Below, in pieces: positions 1 to 7,095 of a DNA stretch of 35,000 nucleotides; the stretch's first letter is position 1; every line of letters starts with the position of its first letter. The stretch is from contig NZ_CP034437.1 of the NCBI RefSeq assembly GCF_003952225.1, positions 1,772,501-1,807,500 on the forward strand, read 5' to 3'. The notes under the pieces were generated by a model. It did not search any database, had not been told where the DNA came from, and saw only the letters and a program-made list of their open reading frames with translations. Source of the stretch: Paenibacillus albus (GTDB taxonomy: Bacteria; Bacillota; Bacilli; Paenibacillales; Paenibacillaceae). A program made the translations under genes and the position numbers.

Positions 1-367
<367 letters not shown>

Positions 368-446
368 AATAAGTTAATCAGCTAATGCAAGAAACCTTCG
401 CAAAGGTTCGTATCCAGTTTTCAGGGTGTTAAGTCCTGAACATTGT

Positions 447-522
<76 letters not shown>

Positions 523-529
523 TTTATAT

Positions 530-604
530 GCGGAAGTGGCTCAGCGGTAGAGCATCGCCTTGCCAAGGCGAGGGTCGCGGGTTCGATTCCCGTCTTCCGC
601 TCCA
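530..604 (+). tRNA. tRNA-Gly (anticodon GCC)
   Basis: A complete 75-nt cloverleaf with encoded CCA. The acceptor stem GCGGAAG (530-536) pairs with CTTCCGC (594-600). The anticodon stem GCCTT/AAGGC flanks GCC, the T arm contains GGGTTCGATTCC, and the discriminator is T601. It is 7 nt downstream of tRNA-Thr and ends just before a terminator, so it closes the rRNA/tRNA operon. Confidence 0.97.
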
Positions 605-630
605 TATAAGTGCTTAATATTTTAATGAAA

Positions 631-656
631 ACTCTTGCTTAGGCAAGAGTTTTTTT
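631..656 (+). terminator. Rho-independent terminator of the rRNA/tRNA operon
   Basis: An 8-bp stem ACTCTTGC (631-638) / GCAAGAGT (643-650) with a four-base TTAG loop is followed by six T residues. It stands 26 nt after tRNA-Gly. Confidence 0.9.
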
Positions 657-677
657 GTTGTACTCAGATAACTTTAT

Positions 678-714
678 AAAAATAGCGCAGGGCATAGTAA
701 CCTGCGTTATTTTT
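678..714 (-). terminator. Terminator of thpR (minus strand)
   Basis: A 14-bp stem (678-691 with 701-714, one G-U pair) has A/T-rich ends, giving a T tract when read on the minus strand. It overlaps the stop codon of the phosphodiesterase gene. The A/T symmetry means it could also act on plus-strand transcripts. Confidence 0.75.
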
Positions 715-1312
715 ATTTATATGTGATAACCGATACAGCTTCGTACATCGGTAGTTCATACATATGAGTGGCATAGAGGGCGATCGAGTCTGATTGCCAT
801 TGCAACGGCTTTTCTGCCGCTGAAGACGGTGCCTGGTGAACTGCAAGCGTTGAAGGAGCAAAAGGCTCTTCGCTGTTGTATTTTCGCGCTAGCGTGAGGT
901 GAGGATGGTAAGGGCGTGCTTCTGGAGGGAAGCCGAGCGGACTAAGCTTAGAGACAACCTGCTCTTGCACGAAGTGAAGCTGATTCCTGTCACCGCCTAT
1001 AGCTCCCCATAAAACGGATGGGAAGTTTGGTCGGCCGAAGGTGCCGAGTGATTCTATGCAAATTTGAAAAGGCAATAAGGCTGTTACAGCAGCACGAAGC
1101 CCCTCGATAATGTGCGGGATTCGCTGTACAGGAGTGTCACCAAGAAATTGAAGCGTTATGTGCAAATCTTCGTGGTGTACCCATTTGCGAAATTGAAATT
1201 GCCGTTGCTGCTGCAGGTTAGAAGACCACGTAGAAATGGCTAGCTTGATTTCACTCGGCAAGGGGATCGCCACGAATAGCCGCATGGAGGATTTTGTTTC
1301 TGGATTGGACAT
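713..1312 (-). CDS. thpR: RNA 2',3'-cyclic phosphodiesterase (2H / LigT family)
   Basis: A 199-residue cytoplasmic protein of the 2H phosphoesterase family, which hydrolyses 2',3'-cyclic phosphate ends of RNA to 2'-phosphates; some members ligate tRNA halves in vitro. The two hallmark HxTL motifs are both present: HITL at residues 51-54 and HLTL at 138-141. The N-terminal MRLFVAIPLP segment is also typical. Start: on the minus strand a GGAGGAG site lies about 8 nt before the ATG at 1312, which favours this start over Met-10. The gene is single, with its own terminator. The length matches the family (about 180-200 residues). Confidence 0.9.
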   Translation of the reverse strand: MSNPETKSSMRLFVAIPLPSEIKLAISTWSSNLQQQRQFQFRKWVHHEDLHITLQFLGDTPVQRIPHIIEGLRAAVTALLPFQICIESLGTFGRPNFPSVLWGAIGGDRNQLHFVQEQVVSKLSPLGFPPEARPYHPHLTLARKYNSEEPFAPSTLAVHQAPSSAAEKPLQWQSDSIALYATHMYELPMYEAVSVITYK

Positions 1313-1406
1313 AGGTACGCTCCTCCAAATTTTTGAAATACATGAGCCTTATTTTATTATGGCAAGCAGTAGAAGTAAGTATTCGAGGATATCTCGAAGC
1401 ATGAGA

Positions 1407-1458
1407 CATAAAAGAAAGAGCCGCGTTTACCAGCCGTTTGGTGGTAGGTGCGGCTCTT
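1407..1458 (-). terminator. Hairpin terminator downstream of the sensor kinase unit
   Basis: A 9-bp stem AAGAGCCGC (1416-1424) / GCGGCTCTT (1450-1458), with a partly paired ACCA/TGGT inner loop, is followed on the minus strand by a T-rich run (complement of 1407-1415). It fits termination of the minus-strand kinase transcript before thpR. About 100 bases on either side show no other clear signal; 1460-1598 shows nothing recognisable. Confidence 0.65.
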
Positions 1459-1598
1459 ATTTATTCCGAGTAAGGCAGAACAACCTGCTTGACGAGCGGT
1501 TTATACGATGGATTGATTGACCCACTACTGTCGCTAGCAACTAGCAGAGGGAGGAAAGCGAACAGGACATGGTTAGGAATAAGCATGTATACGAGATC

Positions 1599-1757
1599 TC
1601 ACACATAGGCTGACAAACAATAGGGTAGCAATAAATTCAAGTCAAGAGTATCTGTAATAAATGAATTGCCAACCAGATTGCCTGTAGAATGACTGAACAT
1701 CACATAGCCACCATCGATTGTTTCTTTGTTATTAGGTAGGCTGATTGTGTTCTTCAT
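1599..1757 (-). CDS. Small hypothetical protein overlapping the kinase stop codon
   Basis: A 52-residue ORF reads from an ATG whose A is shared with the TAA stop of the kinase gene (TAATG on the minus strand), so it could be translated by coupling. The sequence includes GGYVMFSHSTGNLVGNSF and ends in LLLPYCLSAYV. There is no separate ribosome site. The DNA is noticeably more AT-rich than the kinase gene. It is not recognised as a family member. It may be a true small protein, or the tail of a decayed gene joined to the kinase by deletion. Confidence 0.3.
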   Translation of the reverse strand: MKNTISLPNNKETIDGGYVMFSHSTGNLVGNSFITDTLDLNLLLPYCLSAYV

Positions 1758-4453
1758 TAACCCTTCGACTTCAAAGTCGCTATTGGGATTTTCAGGTCTA
1801 CAGTGGAGCTAACCCCTTTGAAGTTAGCGTTTTTATAAGTGTGGATGAGCCGCTGCAAAATGCTGAACAGCTGAATCGGATCGAACGGCTTCGTAATGTA
1901 CGCATTCATGCCGGCGTTAAGGACTTGCTCCTTGACGCCTTTCATAGCATCGGCAGTCATCGCAATAATCGGCGTATCGCTGCCTTGCTCTAAGCCTCGA
2001 ATCGCCTGAGTCGCTTCGAAGCCGTCCATGACTGGCATCTGCAGATCCATCAGAATGGCGTCATAGTGCTCACGATTTACCCACTCGACCGCTTCCTGAC
2101 CGTTCTCTGCAACGTCGACGTGAATGCCCATCTCACGCAATATCTCTTTGGCCACGAGCTGATTAATCTCGTTGTCCTCTACAAGCAGAACGCGAGCACC
2201 GCGCAGGGCGGTATACTTGTCCGATTGCTTGGCATGCTGCGACGCTTGAAGCTTCGTCTGGAAATGCTGCCTGAACAGACTGACCATCTCGTTATACAGC
2301 TGAGATTGACTGATCGGATAGTGAAGCACCTTCTCGACGGCCTGCGATTGCTCTGCCTGCTGCAAGCCGGTCTCATGATACGCGCTGATCAGCACGATAA
2401 CTTGAAGCGGCTCTGCAAACGCGTGCTTGATCCGTTCCGCGAACTTCAGAGCGGCGGTATGCTGCAGCATCCAGTCCACAATGACAAGGTCAAAGCGGCC
2501 GCTGCGCGCGATATGCTCGAACGCATCCTCCTCGGACAGCGCTGTTCCGACGATACATTGAAACTGTTCCAGCTGCTTCTTCAGCACCTGCTGCATTTCG
2601 ATATTGTCAATGACGAGCAGCACGCGCAGATACTTCAGCTTAACATCTTCCGCCTCTTGCAAGGCGAGCACTCGGCCATCGCTGTGGCCAAACTGTGCGG
2701 TGAAGGAGAAGCAGCTGCCTTCGCCTAGCTCGCTCTGCACCTCGATGAAACCGCCCATCAGCTCAACGAGATTTTTACTGATGACAAGGCCAAGCCCGGT
2801 TCCTCCATATTTGCGCGTTGTTGACATGTCGGCTTGCGTGAACTGACGGAACAGCCTGTCCTGCTGCTCTTGCGAAATGCCGATGCCCGTATCCCGAACC
2901 GCAAAGGCAAGCGTAACGCCGAACTTATCCTGGCGCTGCGTCCTCACCTCGAACGTCACTTCACCCTCTTCCGTAAATTTGACTGCATTGTTAGAGAGGT
3001 TGAGCAAAATTTGATTCAGTCTGAACGGATCGCCGACAAGCATCTGCGGCACGTCAGGGTGAATCGAGAAGTGGAGCTTCAGTCCTTTATCGAAAGCTTT
3101 AATGCTGATTAAATTCGAAATTTGGTTCAGCACCTCGTAGAGATCAAACTCAATCTGCTCCATGACCACTTTGTTCGCTTCGATCTTGGAGAAATCGAGC
3201 ACATCGTTAATGAGCGTAATGAGATTCTTCGCGGATATGATCGTGTTGTCCACATAGCCTTTCTGCTGTTCGGTTAGCTCGGTCTGCTGAAGCAGGTAGC
3301 TAAGTCCAATGACAGCGTTCATCGGCGTGCGGATCTCGTGGCTCATATTGGCGAGGAATTCACTCTTCGCACGATTCGCCGTATCCGCTGTCTCCTTCGC
3401 TTCCTCAAGCATCGTGTTCTTGTTCTCAAGCTCCGTCGTCCGCTCCTCAACAAGTACCTCCAGATGCTCCTTGTAGTGATGCAGTGCCTCCTCGGCTTGC
3501 TTCCGCTCGGTGATATCCATCCCAGCCCTCAGCGTACCGACCATCTGTCCGGCTTCATTGCGAACAATGGTGTTGTTCCAGGAAATAAACCTTTTCTTAC
3601 CGGATATCGTCTTTATTGCGCCTTCATTCTCGTCAAAAGTAAACCATGCATTGCTGAACCAATTCTGGCCTAGCAATTCTTTCTCCGAGCTCTCGAGCAG
3701 ACGGCAGCCTTCGCGGTTAATCCGAGTAATCCGGCCGTCCGGATCGTATGCGACGATAATGACCTCGACGATATCGAGATACTGCTGAGCCTTCTCCTTC
3801 TCGAGCGACAAATCACGCTTGGCGCGGCGGCGAATGGAACGATTCACGAACAAGAAGATGGCGCCAATTACGAGTGCAAGCAAGCTAATCAGAATGACCA
3901 TCGTTTGACTCAGCGTTTGCTGGTTGGCTGACTTCTCAACGTCGCGCTGCGTCCCGCTTAAGTTGTAGTCCACCCATTTACTAAGCGCTGCGTCCGCTTG
4001 TTGACGTGTGGGCGACAGCTGGGCGAGCAGGGCAAGTCCGGTGTCATGTTCACCTGACAAAACGGCTTCAACGATAAGCTGCCCCGTCTTGAAATACGAT
4101 TCGGTGAACTTGCCAACGTTCAGATAAATCGCTGCTTCGATATCGGAATTGTTCAAATACGAATAACCTTCCAAATCCGTTTTGAACTTGTCTTGCTCTT
4201 TGCGGATCGACTCAGCGAGCTGCTCTTGCGAGGCTTTATCGCTCGTGAGCAAGATTTTGTGCAAGTCCACGCGTACTTGCGTGAATTCGTCCTTCATAAT
4301 GGTGATTTTCGCAATGCTGGGCATCCAATTCGTTTCGACGATATGTATGGTTCTCCGAAGATCGTTCGTCTGATAAACGGAAATCGCAATGACAGAAGCG
4401 AGCAGGGCGAAAATCGAGGCGAAAATCGCAGTCATCTTTGTACGGTTAGACAT
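1757..4453 (-). CDS. Membrane-bound hybrid sensor histidine kinase with two receiver domains
   Basis: An 898-residue hybrid kinase. In order: TM1 (about 8-27), an extracytoplasmic helical sensor resembling 4HB_MCP (about 30-180), TM2 (185-203), a PAS domain with C-terminal PAC end (about 222-318), a coiled linker, HisKA with SHEIRTP and phospho-acceptor His-372, HATPase with N-box around Asn-489, DTGIGIS at 521-527 and GGTGLGL at 550-556, then two receivers. Receiver 2 (about 752-870) is canonical: E759/D760 acidic pair, Asp-803, Lys-855. Receiver 1 (about 608-730) keeps Asp-660 but has a single acidic residue in VIDN, and has Tyr where the conserved Lys of the KP motif should be, so it is probably degenerate. 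No HAMP domain is evident. There is no adjacent output regulator, so the partner and signal are unknown. Confidence 0.9.
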   Translation of the reverse strand: MSNRTKMTAIFASIFALLASVIAISVYQTNDLRRTIHIVETNWMPSIAKITIMKDEFTQVRVDLHKILLTSDKASQEQLAESIRKEQDKFKTDLEGYSYLNNSDIEAAIYLNVGKFTESYFKTGQLIVEAVLSGEHDTGLALLAQLSPTRQQADAALSKWVDYNLSGTQRDVEKSANQQTLSQTMVILISLLALVIGAIFLFVNRSIRRRAKRDLSLEKEKAQQYLDIVEVIIVAYDPDGRITRINREGCRLLESSEKELLGQNWFSNAWFTFDENEGAIKTISGKKRFISWNNTIVRNEAGQMVGTLRAGMDITERKQAEEALHHYKEHLEVLVEERTTELENKNTMLEEAKETADTANRAKSEFLANMSHEIRTPMNAVIGLSYLLQQTELTEQQKGYVDNTIISAKNLITLINDVLDFSKIEANKVVMEQIEFDLYEVLNQISNLISIKAFDKGLKLHFSIHPDVPQMLVGDPFRLNQILLNLSNNAVKFTEEGEVTFEVRTQRQDKFGVTLAFAVRDTGIGISQEQQDRLFRQFTQADMSTTRKYGGTGLGLVISKNLVELMGGFIEVQSELGEGSCFSFTAQFGHSDGRVLALQEAEDVKLKYLRVLLVIDNIEMQQVLKKQLEQFQCIVGTALSEEDAFEHIARSGRFDLVIVDWMLQHTAALKFAERIKHAFAEPLQVIVLISAYHETGLQQAEQSQAVEKVLHYPISQSQLYNEMVSLFRQHFQTKLQASQHAKQSDKYTALRGARVLLVEDNEINQLVAKEILREMGIHVDVAENGQEAVEWVNREHYDAILMDLQMPVMDGFEATQAIRGLEQGSDTPIIAMTADAMKGVKEQVLNAGMNAYITKPFDPIQLFSILQRLIHTYKNANFKGVSSTVDLKIPIATLKSKG

Positions 4454-4578
4454 TGCGGCGCACTCCTTATGGTGTAGGGGATTATCGATTTTACAGGTAC
4501 ATCTCTAGCATACGCTCTACTTTCATTTGCTGTCTATAGATAAGCAGTTACGGAGAGGCCGAAGAGATTGCGAGATTC

Positions 4579-4655
4579 TTTATCCTTTTTTAACGCTGAA
4601 ACTCCTAATCTTTACCGCGATTTTACAGCGATCCATATTACGATGTGGCAATACC
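4579..4655 (+). promoter_or_regulatory. KdpE-like operator and promoter upstream of the Cys-rich orphan gene
   Basis: Four TTTA-type half-sites occur in order at 4579 (TTTATC), 4589 (TTTAAC), 4611 (TTTACC) and 4622 (TTTACA), spaced 10, 22 and 11 bp, so they face one side of the helix. A TGGCAATACCA element (4646-4656) with -10-like AATACC lies 28 bp after the last half-site. The stretch 4609-4631 matches 5111-5133, upstream of kdpF, at 21 of 23 positions. There is no consensus -35, which fits an activator-dependent promoter. Regulation by KdpE is inferred. Confidence 0.6.
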
Positions 4656-4681
4656 ATTCCAACATAGGAGAGTGAACAGAC

Positions 4682-5062
4682 ATGCAAGCAAGCCAAATTA
4701 CAGCTATTGAGCTATACCGATTCGATAGGGAGCTTAGCGAGCGTAGATTCCATGGAGAAGATAGGGGATGTATGTGCGGTTTGTTCACGATTACGGCGAG
4801 TAACGGGTTATGCGGCTGCAGCGAGTTTACAGTCCCGTGTACGCAGCTCCGAGGGGATTTCATCCAGTGGGCGATCGTCTTTCAAAGGCTGAAGGGAATG
4901 ACAACCGAGGAAGGGATGACATTCATTCATCACAAGCAGGAGACGTGGGGAGACGATCGCGTTTGGCTCGCCGAATCGGCATTAATTCATATGGAGCATC
5001 GCGGTATAGGTTGGGACAGAGCTTATTTGTTCAACCACAGTCAGGCGTATGTTGCGTTTTGA
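4682..5062 (+). CDS. Cys-rich conserved-looking protein of unknown function, probable Kdp regulon member
   Basis: A 126-residue soluble protein that I do not recognise with confidence. No signal peptide or membrane segment is visible. Five cysteines cluster at residues 30, 32, 44, 46 and 53 in a CxC-x11-CxC-x6-C pattern that could bind a metal or respond to redox. The N-terminal layout is vaguely like the capping domain of enolase-superfamily enzymes, but the barrel is absent, so this is speculation. The ATG at 4682 has AGGAGAG about 8 nt upstream. The gene is preceded by a promoter block almost identical to that of kdpF, which links it to potassium starvation. Alternatives are a protein of unrelated function that is merely co-regulated. 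Confidence 0.65.
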   Translation: MQASQITAIELYRFDRELSERRFHGEDRGCMCGLFTITASNGLCGCSEFTVPCTQLRGDFIQWAIVFQRLKGMTTEEGMTFIHHKQETWGDDRVWLAESALIHMEHRGIGWDRAYLFNHSQAYVAF

Positions 5063-5076
5063 GGGAGGAGAGGGTT

Positions 5077-5157
5077 ATTTTTATATTTTTTTTACACGCC
5101 GCCTCAGGTTTCTTTACCCCGTTTTTACAGCGAATCGGTATAAGCTTTGGCTATACC
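5077..5157 (+). promoter_or_regulatory. KdpE-type operator and promoter of the kdp operon
   Basis: The stretch 5077-5103 (ATTTTTATA, T-tract, TTTACACGCCGCC) closely resembles the KdpE binding site known upstream of E. coli kdpFABC. Half-sites lie at 5080 (TTTATA), 5091 (TTTACA), 5113 (TTTACC) and 5124 (TTTACA), that is 11, 22 and 11 bp apart. A TGGCTATACCA element with -10-like TATACC (5152-5157) follows 28 bp after the last one. No good -35 is present. The resemblance to E. coli is from memory and was not aligned by program. Confidence 0.7.
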
Positions 5158-5189
5158 AACGAGGGGATGAATAAGGAGGCTTAAAAGGA

Positions 5190-5276
5190 ATTGCAAACGA
5201 TGCGACGATGCTGGTACTGACCATTGCGGCATTTGTGATTTTCTGGGGATTCAAGAAGTTCTGTGAGAAGGCGTAA
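5190..5276 (+). CDS. Tiny single-pass membrane peptide upstream of kdpF
   Basis: An ORF ending at 5276 encodes a hydrophobic segment (LVLTIAAFVIFWGF) followed by a positive tail (KKFCEKA), as expected for one membrane helix with a cytoplasmic C-terminus. The first ATG (5208) gives 22 residues but lies 28 nt from the strong AAGGAGG site at 5173-5179. An in-frame ATT codon at 5190, 10 nt from that site, would give 28 residues (I-A-N-D-A-T then M). ATT starts are rare, so the start is open. The frame opens between the operator and kdpF. It could be a second KdpF-like subunit or a leader peptide. Confidence 0.45.
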   Translation: MANDATMLVLTIAAFVIFWGFKKFCEKA

Positions 5277-5291
5277 GGGGGTAAGGGTGAG

Positions 5292-5369
5292 ATGGCCGTA
5301 GTCGGAATCATTGCAGCTTTGTTATTCATGTATCTCGGATTTGTGTTAGTCAAACCAGAGAAATTTTAA
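5292..5369 (+). CDS. kdpF: K+-transporting ATPase small subunit KdpF
   Basis: A 25-residue membrane peptide of the KdpFABC complex, thought to stabilise the pump in lipid. The sequence is one hydrophobic helix (VVGIIAALLFMYLGFVLV) ending in KPEKF, matching the size and pattern of KdpF, which in E. coli is 29 residues and ends in NAEAF. A G-rich purine site (GGGGGTAAGGGTGAG) precedes the ATG at 5292. It is 24 nt upstream of kdpA. Confidence 0.85.
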   Translation: MAVVGIIAALLFMYLGFVLVKPEKF

Positions 5370-5393
5370 ATCGTAAAGCGGAGGAAATGTCAT

Positions 5394-7077
5394 ATGGGTA
5401 TGGGATTTATTCAAGTGGCCCTGACGCTCGTCATTATTTTGCTGCTGGTGAAGCCGGTGGGCACATACATGGTCAAAGTTTTTGGGCAAGAGAGAACATG
5501 GCTGGATCGTATATTCGGTCCTGGCGAACGGCTGTTATACCGGTTGATGGGTGTACGCGAAGGTGAGGCGATGGGCTGGAAGAAGTACGTCGGTGCAGTC
5601 TTAGCAAGCAACTTTGTGATGATGCTTCTGCTCTATCTCGTGCTGAGGTTCCAAGGAAGCCTCCCGCTCAATCCGGATGGCATTGGAAATATGGGAGCGG
5701 CGCAAGCCTTTAACACGGCTACGTCCTTCATTACGAATACAAACTGGCAATCCTATTCGGGCGAAAATAGTTTGTCCTACCTGTCACAGCTGCTTTCGAT
5801 CACCTTCCCGATGTTCACGTCAGCGGCAACTGGCTTTGCGGTAGCCATTGCGTTCATTAGGGGCTTGGTCGGCCGGCAAGACAACCTGGGCAACTTCTAT
5901 GTCGATCTTGTTCGCAGCATTACGCGGATCTTCCTTCCGCTTAGCTTCTTGGTCGCATTGTTCCTCGTGTTCCAAGGCATTCCGCAAACGTTCCAAGGCG
6001 CGGTTCATGTGACAACGCTGGAAGGCGCTCAGCAGACGATAACAAGAGGGCTTGTCGCTTCGTTAGAATCCATTAAGCATCTCGGTACGAACGGTGGCGG
6101 TTGGTTCGGCACGAATGCGGCGCATCCGTTCGAGAATCCGACGGCACTGGCAAATATGATTCATATTATTTGTATGATGCTGCTGCCAACGGCGCTTGTC
6201 TATGCTTTTGGACTGATGATTCGGAACAAGAAACAAGGCTGGGCCGTCTTCGCGGCGATGGGCTTTATCTTCCTAGTGATGCTATCCGTTATATTCGTTT
6301 CAGAATACCGCGGCGTTCCTGCTCTTGATGCGGCGGGCATCCACGGAGGGAATATGGAAGGTAAGGAAGTCCGCTTCGGCGTGTCCGAGAGCGCACTGTT
6401 TACAACCGTAACGACTGCAGCGACAACGGGCTCAGTCAACAATATGCATGAATCGTTAACACCGCTTGGCAGCATCGTACCGATGGCAGAGATGATGCTG
6501 AATAACGTATTTGGCGGCAAAGGCGTAGGGCTTCTCAATGGATTATTGTATCTCATTCTATCCGTCTTTATTTGCGGCCTGATGGTTGGACGTACGCCAG
6601 AGTTTCTGGGCAAGAAGATTGAGGGCAAGGAAGTGAAGCTGGCAGCTATTGCACTGCTCACTCATCCGTTCATCATACTCGCGCCGACTGCACTTGCGCT
6701 GGCGACGAATGCGGGGACTTCTTCCATTAGCAATGGCGGTACGCGACGGATTGTCTGAAGTGCTCTATGCGTTCACGTCTGGTGCTGCGAATAACGGTTC
6801 GGCGTTCGCCGGTCTGAATGCCAACACAGACTTCTATAATATCGGCATCGGACTCGTCATGTTGTTCGGCCGCTATATTTCAATCATTGCCATGCTTGCG
6901 ATTGCGGGATCTCTGGCTGTGAAGCGGGTCGTTCCAGTAACGACAGGAACGCTGCGTACGAATACGCCGCTGTTCACAGGCATTCTTATTATGATTATTC
7001 TCGTCATCGGAGCGCTTACGTTCTTCCCGGCGCTTGCACTCGGACCGATTGCCGAGCATCTGGCTATGCCGCATTAG
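5394..7077 (+). pseudogene. kdpA: K+-transporting ATPase subunit A, with an apparent frameshift
   Basis: KdpA is the K+-selective channel-like subunit of the Kdp pump. The first frame (5394-6758) reads 454 residues with filter segments TNTNWQ (114-119), GTNGGGWFG (231-239) and TTAATTGSVN. It then runs out after SISNGG into a short false tail. The missing end continues one frame over: LSEVLYAF, the fourth filter [14 protein letters not shown], and the last membrane helices, stopping at 7077. Joined, the protein would be about 560 residues, the normal KdpA length. The shift is one extra base near 6735-6752, where GGPHG is expected. GGAGG lies 8 nt before the ATG at 5394. Intact kdpB, kdpC and regulators suggest a sequencing error or a recent mutation. 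As written, the pump would be non-functional. Confidence 0.85.
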
Positions 7078-7095
7078 GAATTGAGGAGGATCACA

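Noticed and set aside
2066..2728. 220-residue ORF opposite the sensor kinase
   Set aside because: It is a shadow of the kinase gene, with a Leu/Arg-rich composition and no ribosome site.
4810..5184. 124-residue ORF overlapping the Cys-rich gene in another frame
   Set aside because: It runs across the KdpE-like operator and has no site of its own; the 4682 frame has a good ribosome site.
5063..5394. Possible c-di-AMP (ydaO-type) riboswitch before kdp
   Set aside because: Such elements occur before potassium transporter genes in related bacteria, but I found no recognisable conserved core here; KdpE-like sites explain the region better.
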